From CAYHHI01 sp964356335 (GTDB lineage Bacteria; Arandabacterota; Arandabacteria; Arandabacterales; Arandabacteraceae), in contig CAYHHI010000002.1 of NCBI GenBank assembly GCA_964356335.1, positions 1 to 64,000 on the forward strand: a stretch of 64,000 nt of DNA, read 5' to 3'. The translations under genes and the position numbers were made by a program. Below are positions 34,227-43,451 of this stretch, one piece after another (position 1 is the first letter of the stretch; each line of letters starts with the position of its first letter). Under the pieces are notes generated by a model that worked only from the letters and a program-made list of their open reading frames with translations, made no database searches and was not told the DNA's origin.

Positions 34227-36260
34227 GTGACCGAGGAGGCGCTGGAAAGACCAGGGATCATGGAAGAGATGAGACCTAAGGAAGTCTCGATCATAATCGT
34301 GTCCTACAACACGCGGGACTTCATCAAGACGTGCCTCAGAGCCTTGGCTGAGCGTACCAAGGATGTTGCATGTGAGACGATCGTGGTCGACAACGCTTCG
34401 CGAGATGGAAGCGTTGAGATGATCGAGAAGGAGTTCCCGGAGGTAAACCTGGTCAAGAATGCCGCGAATCATGGATACGCCAAGGCTGTGAACCAGGGAA
34501 TCAGCCGGTCACGCGGCCGCTATTTTCTGATCCTCAATCCTGACATTGAAGTGGCCGAAGGTTCCGTCAAGAATCTCTGGACATTCATGGAAGGAAATGC
34601 CCGGGTGGGAATCGCAGGTGCCAGGCTGCTCTATCCGGATGGCTCCCTCCAGATGTCTTGCCGTACCTTCTATACCCTGCCCACTATGCTTTTGAGACGC
34701 ACCTTCCTTGGCAAGGTCTTTCCCAATGCGAAAATCGTGAGAGAGCATCTGATGCTCGACTGGGACCATAATTCCGAACGCGAAGTTGATTGGATCCTCG
34801 GTGCATGCATGATGGTGAGGCGCGAAGCCTATGAGAGTCTGGGTGGCATGGACGAGAGGTTTTTTCTCTATCTTGAGGACGTGGATTGGTGCTTCAGAAT
34901 GAAAAAGCACGGCTGGAGGGTGTACTACGTACCGCAAGCCGTGATGACGCATTATCACAGGCGGGAGAGCGCGCGTTTCCTTCCTGATCGGAAGCTCCTC
35001 TCGCATCTTTTCAGCACATTTCGCTTCTATGACAAATGGAACTCGGCCATCTTTGCCATGAAACGTGAGAGGTGGATTTTCTGGCTCCTTGGCACCATAC
35101 TCGCCGATGTCATCCTCATAAACCTTGCTTTTGTCTCCGCCTACTATACGAGATATGCTTTCAGGGGTCTTTTGACGAAGCCGCTTTACGGCCTGGGGAT
35201 CTATAAGGGTCTGATCGTGTTTGTCAATGTTGTCTGCCTTCTCTCTCTCGTTTACTCAGGATTCTACAGGAAGCGCAGACCCACAACTTCCGTGAGGGAT
35301 TTGGTGGGCATCTCCCGGGCCATGCTCCTGAGCTCGCTTGTAATCATGGCCGCGACATTTCTCACAAGAACAATCACCTATTCACGAACTATCATCTTGA
35401 TCTTCTGGCCGATCTCGACTGTGTTGGTGACTCTGGGAAGGGCTGTGGCCAGAGGAGTCCATCACGGGTTGAGAAGGAGCTTCTTTGATCTCAGAAGGAT
35501 AGCCATAGTGGGTGAAGATGAAGACGCGATAGATCTCAGGGCGCGACTGGTCACCTCCCGAGGAAGCGAATGCGACTTTGTAGGCTATATCGCTCCCGCG
35601 GGCAGGGACGTGCGCCCTGATATGAGACCCCTGGTCGGTGACACTCGCAGCACGGGGAACGTCGTGATTGAACACCGGATAAACGAAGTCTTTGTTTGCG
35701 ACAAAAGACTCTCGCGAGCCGAGATCGGGCCTGTTATCGTCGCGGCCAGAAGGGCAGGGGCAGAGGTCAAGGTGGTTTCAGAGGTGACTGATATTTTGAT
35801 CCACGGATCCCAACTGGAAGAGATCGGCGGCATACCGGTAGTGGTCTTTCCACCGGCAAGCCTATCAGGAGTAAGGCTCTTGACCAAACGGGCCAGTGAT
35901 TTCTTCTTTTCGCTGATAGGTATCGCCTTACTGGTTGCGGTCTCGCCTCTGGCACTGGTATCTCAGACGCTTACCTATCGCAATTACACTCCCTGGACAG
36001 ATTCGCTCAGGGGCCTGGGGCTCGTCCTTTACGGCAAGATGAGCCTCGCGGGACCGGGCCAGTGCATAAGTGGAGAGCGCCTGAAGCCGGGAGTGATAGG
36101 GCCCTGGCTTGGCGCTGAAGGTCTTACTGGCGAAGAGAGGGACAGACTTGATATATACTATGTACAGAACTGGTCACTATCGTATGACCTGGAGATCATG
36201 CTTGAGAGTCTGAAACGACTCGGGAACTTGTTTAGGAACTCGATCGAGACGCGGAAATGA
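34227..36260 (+). CDS. GT2 rhamnosyltransferase-like domain fused to a catalytically gutted polyprenyl-phosphate sugar phosphotransferase
   Basis: A 677-residue fusion. Residues 18-270 are a WbbL/RfbF-type GT2 (SIIIVSYNTRDFI, VVDNASRDGS, NPDIEV near 104-109, RFFLYLEDVDWC near 211-222). Residues 285-405 contain about four membrane helices, and 420-545 a Rossmann-like domain (RRIAIVGE...VGYI), the plan of WbaP/WcaJ-type phosphoglycosyltransferases. The catalytic module follows: the membrane anchor at 556-580 (KRASDFFFSLIG) and the end of the domain (GKMSLAGPG, PGVIGPWLG, YVQNWSLSYDLEIML), but only about 20 residues separate them, where roughly 100 are usual. The KFRTM and LDELPQ blocks with the Asp-Glu dyad are gone. 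The start may be GTG 34227 or ATG 34260. Confidence 0.85.
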   Translation: MTEEALERPGIMEEMRPKEVSIIIVSYNTRDFIKTCLRALAERTKDVACETIVVDNASRDGSVEMIEKEFPEVNLVKNAANHGYAKAVNQGISRSRGRYFLILNPDIEVAEGSVKNLWTFMEGNARVGIAGARLLYPDGSLQMSCRTFYTLPTMLLRRTFLGKVFPNAKIVREHLMLDWDHNSEREVDWILGACMMVRREAYESLGGMDERFFLYLEDVDWCFRMKKHGWRVYYVPQAVMTHYHRRESARFLPDRKLLSHLFSTFRFYDKWNSAIFAMKRERWIFWLLGTILADVILINLAFVSAYYTRYAFRGLLTKPLYGLGIYKGLIVFVNVVCLLSLVYSGFYRKRRPTTSVRDLVGISRAMLLSSLVIMAATFLTRTITYSRTIILIFWPISTVLVTLGRAVARGVHHGLRRSFFDLRRIAIVGEDEDAIDLRARLVTSRGSECDFVGYIAPAGRDVRPDMRPLVGDTRSTGNVVIEHRINEVFVCDKRLSRAEIGPVIVAARRAGAEVKVVSEVTDILIHGSQLEEIGGIPVVVFPPASLSGVRLLTKRASDFFFSLIGIALLVAVSPLALVSQTLTYRNYTPWTDSLRGLGLVLYGKMSLAGPGQCISGERLKPGVIGPWLGAEGLTGEERDRLDIYYVQNWSLSYDLEIMLESLKRLGNLFRNSIETRK

Positions 36261-36314
36261 GTTTTCAGATGTGAAGGCCGGATGACACCTGAAACTCCAT
36301 GAGGGAGGTAGGGC

Positions 36315-38543
36315 ATGAAGTATTCGATTCTGTGCATCATGGGTATCCTTTTCATTCTCTCGACGGGTCTGGCCGGCGACTGGGAAGTATTCGTCAATTC
36401 CAACAGGGTGAGCACGTTGTGGTTAGATACTACAGGGGTGTGGTGGGGTTCTCAGGGCGGCGTGGTCTCCTATGACCCTGAGGCCAAGGGGTCGCAGGAC
36501 TCAATAGTGAAAATAGTTAAATCGGTTGGAGGGCTGCGGAGCAACAGGATTGGTGTGGTTGCCATTGACACGGCGGGCGCGATCTGGATAGGAACGGCCC
36601 ATGACGGCGTGTGCATAAACGATCATGGCACATGGAGGTACGAAAACACTCGGAATCTGCACCTCCTGAGTGATGATGTGCTTGATATGGCCCGTCTGGG
36701 GGGGAAGACTGCCGTGGGCACTTCTGGCGGCCTGTCGCTCTTTGAAGGGACCGAGTTCATAAGATTCTTCAACGGCAACGACTGGGCCCACTCGGGCTGT
36801 GATTCTGTATTGGCGGTTGCGATCAATGACCAAGAAGCCCTGGTCGGAACCGTATGCGGCCTGTTTGCCTACCTCTTCACGGAAGGTACCTGGAGGGAGC
36901 TAGTGCCTGGAAAGCGAGCCTATCGTATCGCGTACAATAACCAAGGCGTTTTCTGGATTGTGGCGGGCGATTCAATATATACATATGATGGCACTGCAAT
37001 GCAGGTGGCATCCAAGAAGTTCATAGATGGTGAGATCATCAACGATATCGGAGCCGCCGGCTCGGATGTTTGGGTTGTAAGCAACCGGGGGCCATCCAAG
37101 TATGACCTCCGGAAGCAGTCCTGGGACCACAACAGGAATGGCATACCTGAAGACCTCCGGGACGTGCAACGGGTCCGCATTGGCGAAGGTGGCGCCGCCT
37201 GGATCGGCACCAAGGACGGTGCGGGCTTTCTCCGAGACACCACCTGGGTGATCGTAAGATCGCCGGGGCCTGCCGGCAACTATGTCGAGGATCTCTGTAT
37301 CGACGGAACCGGCATGGTGTGGTTCACGACAGGCTACAGAAAGGCGGGTCCTCCCCTGGAGACCAACATCGGCATTCTCCGGTACGACCCGTCAAGGTTG
37401 GTATGGGATCGTCTTACGGCCCCGACTCAAGTGCCTTCTAACGTGTCTTTCCCCTGCGAGACAAACCCTGTTGACGGGGCGGTCTGGCTTGGCTTCTGGG
37501 AAGGGACTGGTAACCTCTTGAGGTATGATCCATCTGACTCAACCTGGACATCTTACGCGGACAGCTTGAAAAGACGAGTGATCTCCGACATATACATAGA
37601 TCACGAGGGAAATGTAGCGTTCGCTGAATATCAGTGGGGAGTAGGAGTGCGCTCCCGAGACGGCAAGTTCATCCACTATTCGAAAGATGATATCGGGACA
37701 TGCATAATGAGCATATGCCCTACGGCAATCGGCCCGGGGCCAGGTGGTACCTACATGATAGGCAATTACTACGTCTCAGGGGAAGGTTGTGCGTCTGAGG
37801 TTGTCCGGCTTGGCCTGGGCGAGGATTTCTCTAGCAAGAGTGACGACCTCTGCCAGAGGTGGATTGGCGTAGACGGCTGGCCTCAAGGAATCGCAACCTA
37901 CACTTTTGCGCTCGACTCATATGGAATCGTCTGGCTCGGCAGTGGTGGAGGGTTAGGTGCCTACGATTTCAAGAGCCCGAAATGGACCCGCACCAACACT
38001 CGGCTTGGTTCAGTGTGGGATATCAAGGTGGATCGCGACAATAACAAGTGGGTCGGTTGTGACGATGGACTCTATGTTCTCAAGGGACCTGGCATGGACT
38101 GGGATCGTTTCGCGGAGATCGAATTCTTCAACAGCGCCAACAGTCCTCTTGAGGCAGCGCCCGTAAAGGCCATCGACTTCGATGCCGATGGAGCACTGTG
38201 GATAGGGACGGCCGGAGGGGGCATATACAGGTATACTCCTACGAGGGCACAGCCCGAGCCGAGGGCCTGGATCGACGTCTATCCCAATCCTTGCTGTATG
38301 CCTGAGCCTTGTGCTCACTCCCAGCAAGACTGTAGCAAGGGGATAGGGTTCTTGGGTTTCTTGCCGAACTCGACCATAAAGATCTTTACTATCGCGGGTG
38401 ATTTCGTGGCCGAGGTTGACCCTCTCACAAGATGGGATACCAGAAACGCGTCGGGTAGGGAGGCAGCCTCGGGTGCATATATCTATGTTGGGCGCGCCGA
38501 GGACGGCAGCGACTTCAAGGGTACATTCGTGATCGTAAGGTGA
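36315..38543 (+). CDS. Secreted two-component-propeller (Reg_prop) protein with FlgD/type IX-like C-terminal domain
   Basis: A 742-residue exported protein. A signal peptide (MKYSILCIMGILFILSTGLAG) is followed by many propeller units of the lWiGT..GG type: AIWIGTAHDGV, AAWIGTKDGAG, VWLGSGGGLGAYD and ALWIGTAGGGIYRY. In sensor kinases such repeats form extracytoplasmic propellers; here no kinase follows. The last 85 residues begin WIDVYPNPC and end in FKGTFVIVR, a FlgD_Ig/sorting-type beta domain, interrupted after YPNP by an insert with five Cys (PCCMPEPCAHSQQDC). The ATG is preceded by GAGGGAGG. It lies inside the glycan block after a 54-bp gap, the largest in the run, and could be a surface protein glycosylated or displayed by it. 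Confidence 0.82.
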   Translation: MKYSILCIMGILFILSTGLAGDWEVFVNSNRVSTLWLDTTGVWWGSQGGVVSYDPEAKGSQDSIVKIVKSVGGLRSNRIGVVAIDTAGAIWIGTAHDGVCINDHGTWRYENTRNLHLLSDDVLDMARLGGKTAVGTSGGLSLFEGTEFIRFFNGNDWAHSGCDSVLAVAINDQEALVGTVCGLFAYLFTEGTWRELVPGKRAYRIAYNNQGVFWIVAGDSIYTYDGTAMQVASKKFIDGEIINDIGAAGSDVWVVSNRGPSKYDLRKQSWDHNRNGIPEDLRDVQRVRIGEGGAAWIGTKDGAGFLRDTTWVIVRSPGPAGNYVEDLCIDGTGMVWFTTGYRKAGPPLETNIGILRYDPSRLVWDRLTAPTQVPSNVSFPCETNPVDGAVWLGFWEGTGNLLRYDPSDSTWTSYADSLKRRVISDIYIDHEGNVAFAEYQWGVGVRSRDGKFIHYSKDDIGTCIMSICPTAIGPGPGGTYMIGNYYVSGEGCASEVVRLGLGEDFSSKSDDLCQRWIGVDGWPQGIATYTFALDSYGIVWLGSGGGLGAYDFKSPKWTRTNTRLGSVWDIKVDRDNNKWVGCDDGLYVLKGPGMDWDRFAEIEFFNSANSPLEAAPVKAIDFDADGALWIGTAGGGIYRYTPTRAQPEPRAWIDVYPNPCCMPEPCAHSQQDCSKGIGFLGFLPNSTIKIFTIAGDFVAEVDPLTRWDTRNASGREAASGAYIYVGRAEDGSDFKGTFVIVR

Positions 38544-38549
38544 AACGCA

Positions 38550-39524
38550 ATGAGAATTGAGGCGAGGAAAATCCTCCTCACGGGGGGTGCGGGTTTCATC
38601 GGCACGCAGCTGGTGAAGCGGCTCGCGCCGACCAACAAGATCGTAGTCTACGATAACCTTCACCGGAACGCCCTTCGGTACACCGATCTCAAATCTTATC
38701 CCAATGTTGAGCTCATCGAGGGAGATGTGCTCGACAGGGAGCGTGTGTTCTCGGCACTCGAGGGCTGCGACATAGTGATCCATCTGGCTGCGATTGCAGG
38801 TGTTGATACGGTGATGGAGATGCCGACGCTCACCATGAAGGTCAACTTCCTGGGGACCTTGAACGCTCTCGATGCGGCTGTCGCTGCGGGTGTCAAGAGA
38901 TTCATAGATTTCTCGACCAGCGAGGTCTTTGGAAGCCATGTATACATGGCCGAAGAGCACAGCGCGACGGCCCTCGGTGTGGTCGGCGAGTCAAGGTGGA
39001 CATATGCGGTCTCCAAGCTTGCGGCTGAGCACCTCGTCAGCTCCTACCACAAGGAGCACGGCCTTGCGACGGTGACGGTAAGGCCCTTCAACGTCTATGG
39101 TCCCCAGCAGGTCGGGGTGGGCGCGATCCATTCGTTTGTCGTTGATGCTCTCCAGGACAAGGACCTTGTGATCCATGGGGACGGCAACCAGATCAGGTCA
39201 TGGTGCTACGTTGATGACATGGTCGATGGTGCCGTGCTCTGCCTCGAGAAGGATGAGGCCGTCGGGCATGTCTTCAACATCGGCAATCCCCGCGGGACGG
39301 TCACAGTGGCAAATCTGGCGCAGCTTGTCAGGAGGCTCTGTAACTCCAGTTCGAAGATCGTATACGGATACAAGGACTATGTGGACGTTGAGCTGCGGAT
39401 CCCGAGCATCAAGAAAGCCCAAAACCTCCTGGGTTACTGGCCCAAGGTTGATCTTGAGGATGGCCTCGCCAGGACCATCGAGTGGTACAGGAAGCAAATC
39501 AATGATCAGACTCACCAAACCTGA
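38550..39524 (+). CDS. NAD-dependent epimerase/dehydratase (extended SDR) for nucleotide-sugar synthesis
   Basis: A 324-residue extended SDR. The Rossmann motif TGGAGFIG is at 11-18, the DxxD-type GDVLDRE near 59-65, HLAAIAGV at 78-85, the active-site FSTSEVFG at 121-128, and Tyr152-xxx-Lys156 in YAVSK, followed by RPFNVYGPQQ. Sequence style is nearest to UDP-glucose 4-epimerase, dTDP-glucose 4,6-dehydratase and UDP-glucuronate decarboxylase groups; I cannot choose among them. It is directly coupled (23-bp overlap) to a sugar aminotransferase, which favours a 4-keto or 3-keto sugar product or its precursor. Confidence 0.88.
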   Translation: MRIEARKILLTGGAGFIGTQLVKRLAPTNKIVVYDNLHRNALRYTDLKSYPNVELIEGDVLDRERVFSALEGCDIVIHLAAIAGVDTVMEMPTLTMKVNFLGTLNALDAAVAAGVKRFIDFSTSEVFGSHVYMAEEHSATALGVVGESRWTYAVSKLAAEHLVSSYHKEHGLATVTVRPFNVYGPQQVGVGAIHSFVVDALQDKDLVIHGDGNQIRSWCYVDDMVDGAVLCLEKDEAVGHVFNIGNPRGTVTVANLAQLVRRLCNSSSKIVYGYKDYVDVELRIPSIKKAQNLLGYWPKVDLEDGLARTIEWYRKQINDQTHQT

Positions 39525-40617
39525 GATAGAAGGAGCCATCGGAGCGATAGGGTCTGTGCTTAAGGATGGCTTCCTGGTCCAGGGCGAGAAGGTTCGGCGC
39601 TTCGAGGCCATGGTCTCAGCCTATGTTGGAAGAAAGCATGGGGTGGCCGTCAATTCTGGAACCTCAGCCATCCAGTGTGCCCTGATGGCTATCGGTGTTG
39701 GGGATGGTGATGAGGTGATTGTGCCGGATTTCACGTTTCCGGCGACTGCCAATGCCGTGGTCTCATGCGGGGCGACGCCCGTTCTCGCAGACATCGATAT
39801 CGCCACATTCAACCTGTGCCTGGAATCGGTCGAGGGAAGCCTCTCGCCGAAAACGAAAGCAATCATGCCCGTCGATCTCTTTGGGCTTGCTGCTCAAATG
39901 GAATCGATCAGTGAGCTCGCTCGTCGCCTTGGCTTGCTGGTGGTTGAAGACTCGGCCTGTGCGCTTGGTTCGACCTTCGGAGGAAGGAAGTGCGGCTCTT
40001 TTGGTGACGCCTCAGTGGTGAGTTTTCATCCAAGGAAGATCGTAACCACCGGCGAAGGCGGCATGGTGCTTGCTGATAGCGGGACTTATGCCGATACCGT
40101 GAGAAAACTCCGGAACCACGGGATCAACGCACGAGGAGGCAAGACCGAGTTCGTGCTCGCCGGCTATAACTTGAGAATGAATGAGATCGAAGCGTGCTTG
40201 GGAATCGCCCAGATGTCCGACATAGAGAACCTGATCGAGAGAAGAAGGCGTGTCGCGAGGCTTTATGACAGCCTGCTTGGTGAGATCGCCGAGATCAAGA
40301 CTCCGATTGAGCCTGAAGGCTGCTTCCACACCTATCAATCCTACGTGGTGCTTGTAGATACCGGCATAGACAGGGACGGTCTGATTGCCTTCATGAGAGC
40401 CGGTGGGGTGGAGACGGCGATTGGGACCTACGCCATTCATCTCGAGCCCTTCTATCGTAACAAGTTCGGCTATGAGCCCGGAAGCCTGCCTGCATCAAGC
40501 AACGCTTTCAAGCATTCGCTTGCCCTGCCGATATATCCTTCTATGGAGGAGGAGACTGTGGCAGAGGTGGTCTCAGTCCTCAAGAGGTGTCTCCACGCGG
40601 CCCCGGCGGGAAGCTGA
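39502..40617 (+). CDS. DegT/DnrJ/EryC1/StrS sugar aminotransferase
   Basis: A 371-residue PLP enzyme. It has the VNSGTSAIQCAL cofactor loop at about 50-61, VPDFTFPATANAV, AIMPVDLFGLAA, VVEDSACALGS, and the PLP lysine Lys179 in SFHPRKIVTTGEGG, then LRNHGINARG and YNLRMNEIEACLG. It converts a keto nucleotide sugar into an amino sugar for the glycan. The true start is ATG 39502 (MIRLTKPEI); the open frame extends far upstream within the SDR gene but that is a shadow. It follows the SDR with a 23-bp overlap and precedes a FemAB-like acyltransferase that may modify the amino group. Confidence 0.93.
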   Translation: MIRLTKPEIEGAIGAIGSVLKDGFLVQGEKVRRFEAMVSAYVGRKHGVAVNSGTSAIQCALMAIGVGDGDEVIVPDFTFPATANAVVSCGATPVLADIDIATFNLCLESVEGSLSPKTKAIMPVDLFGLAAQMESISELARRLGLLVVEDSACALGSTFGGRKCGSFGDASVVSFHPRKIVTTGEGGMVLADSGTYADTVRKLRNHGINARGGKTEFVLAGYNLRMNEIEACLGIAQMSDIENLIERRRRVARLYDSLLGEIAEIKTPIEPEGCFHTYQSYVVLVDTGIDRDGLIAFMRAGGVETAIGTYAIHLEPFYRNKFGYEPGSLPASSNAFKHSLALPIYPSMEEETVAEVVSVLKRCLHAAPAGS

Positions 40618-40620
40618 ACT

Positions 40621-41580
40621 ATGGAGATAGTCCGCATTCAAGGAATAGAGGACCAGTGGGATAGGTTTGTGTGGGCGAGTCCCGGGGGCACAATCTTCAG
40701 CACCCTGAGGTTTCTGAATTACCATCCTCCCTTGAGATTTGATTTCCTCAATTTGGCAGCGCGAGAAGGCAGTGACCTCGTCTCGGTCATTGCCGGTGGC
40801 GATGTGGAGCGCACCGAGGGCAGATTCTTCAGGGCACCCCTGGGCGCCTCCTTCGGCGGATTCGTTTTCAAGGACGGCTGCGGCCTGAGACAGATGCTGG
40901 ATGTGGTGGAAGCGATCACAGCAAGAATCGAAAGCCTGGGGTATGCAGGTATCGAGCTGGTTCTCCCACCCCCGTGCTATTCCACCAGTGACCAGAGTCT
41001 TCCATTTGTGCTTGGCAAGGTGGGATACCATCTTGCCAAGCGGGATGCAACTTTTGCGGTGCCCCTTGACGCGGTCGAGAAGGAAGATCTCGACCCCGTG
41101 CTCCTTCGCAACCTGCGTAAGGCAGAAAAGGGCGGGATCAATGTGCATGCCGCGACGGGGCTCGAGGGTTTCTACGATGTGCTGGTCACCAATCTCGCCG
41201 AGAAGGGGGCAAAGCCTACGCATACGCGTGAGGAGCTCGCAAGCCTCTTCTCGCTGTTTCCTGACAGATTGATTCTGCTTGAGGCAACCCTGGGAAGCGC
41301 GGTGGTCGGAGGCTGCCTCCTCATCCTCTGCAATTCCCGGGTCGGGTTGGCCTTCTACATATGTGATGATCGTGCTTACAGCCAATTGAGAGTTGCCGAG
41401 GCTGCACTGGTGAGCGCTGCGAGCCTCTTGAAAAGGATGGGCTACAAGTACTTTGATCTTGGAACTGTCTCAACGGGAAGTGACGTCAACTGGGGACTCG
41501 TGAGGTTCAAATCCAAATTCCGTCCGGCAACCTATGTGCGGGAGCACTACATCCTGAAGTTCAGGGGGCCACCAGATTGA
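40621..41580 (+). CDS. FemAB/GNAT-type acyltransferase
   Basis: A 319-residue protein resembling the peptidoglycan-bridge/FemAB-like GNAT family (PF13480-type). An N-terminal half-domain contains FRAPLGASFGGFV, and the C-terminal half has LLRNLRKAEKGGINVH, LEATLGSAVVGGCLLI, and YKYFDLGTVSTGSDVNWGLVRFKSKF, the last being the typical GxxxFKxxFG-like acyl-CoA or aminoacyl site. It may N-acylate the amino sugar made by the aminotransferase next door. Homologues are common in polysaccharide loci, but the acyl donor is unknown. The start ATG 40621 is three bases after the preceding stop. Confidence 0.78.
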   Translation: MEIVRIQGIEDQWDRFVWASPGGTIFSTLRFLNYHPPLRFDFLNLAAREGSDLVSVIAGGDVERTEGRFFRAPLGASFGGFVFKDGCGLRQMLDVVEAITARIESLGYAGIELVLPPPCYSTSDQSLPFVLGKVGYHLAKRDATFAVPLDAVEKEDLDPVLLRNLRKAEKGGINVHAATGLEGFYDVLVTNLAEKGAKPTHTREELASLFSLFPDRLILLEATLGSAVVGGCLLILCNSRVGLAFYICDDRAYSQLRVAEAALVSAASLLKRMGYKYFDLGTVSTGSDVNWGLVRFKSKFRPATYVREHYILKFRGPPD

Positions 41581-42317
41581 TCATAGACGGACATATACAT
41601 GCAGGCAGATGGAGTCCGACGCAGTTTCTGGGGCGGGGCGTGCCATTCGACGAACTTGAGGATTGCCTTTGCCAGTGCGGCATTGATGGTGCGGTTCTCA
41701 CCTCTACCGATCTCGGAGAAAACGTTCTGGTGGAAAAATTCGTGCAGGAGTCCCGGTCGAAAAGATACTGGTTTTTTCCCTGGGTCAAGCCCGACCAGAG
41801 CGGTGATCTTTCATATTTAAAGGGGCACAGGAACACGATCCACGGGATCAAGCTTCATCCATCGTGCGACAGGATAAGGATCACCGACCCCCGGGTAGAG
41901 CCCTTCTTGAGTTTCGCTCTCGACGAGAACCTGCCGGTGATGGTCCATTGCGGCAGATGGCAGGAGATGGCGAGTTACACCTTTGCCCTGGAGGCGGCCG
42001 ACAAGCATCGGGGCGTCAGATTCATCCTTTCGCACATGGGCGGCGATATACCGGAGCTTGAGATCGCAACGATTGATGCAATCAGAACGTCCGGCCTCTC
42101 CAATGTCTTTCTTGGAATCGAAGGTGTGAGGGAGTATTGGGCTGTGCAACGCGCCATTGATCAGTTGGGCGCAGAGAGAGTGATCTTCGGAAGCGATTAT
42201 CCCTTGGGACATCCCCGGATGTACCTGGGGCTTGTGGATGCCCTGAGCATATCTGGAACGCAACGGGCGCTGGTTCTCGGAGGCAACATATTGCGGCTGC
42301 TCGGCGAGGGGAAGTAG
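41577..42317 (+). CDS. Amidohydrolase-family TIM-barrel hydrolase
   Basis: A 246-residue amidohydrolase_2-like protein. It starts with the metal site DGHIHAG, has GIKLHPSC in strand 4, HCGRW, ILSHMGG and the final aspartate in FGSDYPLGHP. These residues match a mononuclear zinc hydrolase or decarboxylase of the TatD/ACMSD-like superfamily. A role in a polysaccharide locus is not established; it might deacylate a sugar or remove a small group. The TTG start at 41577 makes a TTGA overlap with the acyltransferase stop, and the next gene begins directly after its stop. Confidence 0.82.
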   Translation: MIIDGHIHAGRWSPTQFLGRGVPFDELEDCLCQCGIDGAVLTSTDLGENVLVEKFVQESRSKRYWFFPWVKPDQSGDLSYLKGHRNTIHGIKLHPSCDRIRITDPRVEPFLSFALDENLPVMVHCGRWQEMASYTFALEAADKHRGVRFILSHMGGDIPELEIATIDAIRTSGLSNVFLGIEGVREYWAVQRAIDQLGAERVIFGSDYPLGHPRMYLGLVDALSISGTQRALVLGGNILRLLGEGK

Positions 42318-43451
42318 ATGCTCAAGATCCTCCATCTGTGCGATCAGAATTGGGTGGGAACTGCGTCGACCTTTGTGAAATATCACAACAAGCTGGGGAA
42401 TTACGGCCGCATGGTCACTCTGTCCCGCTGCAGGACCGCCTTTGATGAGGACATATGCCTTGATCTCCCCTTGATGCAGGGGGGACGGTTCGACATGGCC
42501 CTGAAGCGGGTGACCAATCTCATGCACGCAAATGCGCCGAGGAGCATCGAGACGGAAGGGATTAGACAGTGGAAACCGCGGAGCAGATTCGAAGCCTTCC
42601 TCTTCACAATGCGTGACACGATAGCGGCACCCAAGATCTATTGGGCGATCGAAAGGTATGATCTCCTGGCCTTCGATATCTACCATCTCGAAAGCGGTGT
42701 GGAGTTCTTCAGAGATGCCAGGATAGTGAAGAAGCTCAAGGCGATGGGCAAGCGGGTGGTGTGCTACTATCTCGGCACGGACCTGAGGGACAGGGGAGTG
42801 ATCCCGGAGATAGACAGACTCAGTGACCTCAACATCACTACCGAGTTCGATCATCTGAAGCTCCGGCCGGGGCTGAGATTCAGTTTCCTGCCCTTTGAGG
42901 TCGGGGCCTATGAGCCGAGGAAAACTGAGAACAAGCGTCTGCGAATATGCCATGCTCCCAGGAACAGGCTCTTCAAAGGCACAGCCAGAATCATACAGAT
43001 CTGCAAGGACATGGAGCGAAGACACGGCATAGAATTCGTGCTCATAGAGGGGAGGCCCCACAGGGAAGCCATTGAGATAAAGCAGACCTGCGATATTGCC
43101 ATAGATCAGATCGGTGATATCGGCGGCACCGGATATGGCGTCAACTCGCTTGAGACGCTTTCGATGGGGATACCCACTCTCACAAGTTTCACGCCGGAAT
43201 TCGAAGCCTTTCTTCCCGACCATCCCTTCATAGTCGTCAATGCGGAGAGCCTGCCCGAGAAACTCGAGACTGTGATTCTGGACCGCGACTTGAGAAGGCG
43301 CAAGGGCGCCGAGGGCAGACGATTCGTCGAGAGCTACCACGGCGCCGAGAAGGTGGTGCGGAGTATTTACGCCCTCTACAGGGAATTGGGCTGGGTGAAT
43401 GACGAGGGCAATTTCGTACCGGGCACAGGCGGCTCATGGCAACGGAGATAG
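42318..43451 (+). CDS. Divergent GT-B glycosyltransferase (family 4-like)
   Basis: A 377-residue protein with the GT-B layout but weak motifs. The N-terminus LKILHLCDQNWVGTASTFV suggests the acceptor domain; the donor domain is recognised by RICHAPRNRLFKGTARI, followed by FVLIEGRPHREAIEI, and GVNSLETLSMGIPTLTS, corresponding to the EX7E segment of family 4 (only the second Glu is evident). It probably acts in the same glycan pathway. The start ATG is the base immediately after the amidohydrolase stop. The 3' end overlaps the flippase gene by 16 bp. Confidence 0.75.
   Translation: MLKILHLCDQNWVGTASTFVKYHNKLGNYGRMVTLSRCRTAFDEDICLDLPLMQGGRFDMALKRVTNLMHANAPRSIETEGIRQWKPRSRFEAFLFTMRDTIAAPKIYWAIERYDLLAFDIYHLESGVEFFRDARIVKKLKAMGKRVVCYYLGTDLRDRGVIPEIDRLSDLNITTEFDHLKLRPGLRFSFLPFEVGAYEPRKTENKRLRICHAPRNRLFKGTARIIQICKDMERRHGIEFVLIEGRPHREAIEIKQTCDIAIDQIGDIGGTGYGVNSLETLSMGIPTLTSFTPEFEAFLPDHPFIVVNAESLPEKLETVILDRDLRRRKGAEGRRFVESYHGAEKVVRSIYALYRELGWVNDEGNFVPGTGGSWQRR

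Noticed and set aside
41817..43340. 507-codon minus-strand open frame under the amidohydrolase and glycosyltransferase genes
   Set aside because: Long but antisense to two genes with clear family motifs, and its own translation has no familiar pattern.
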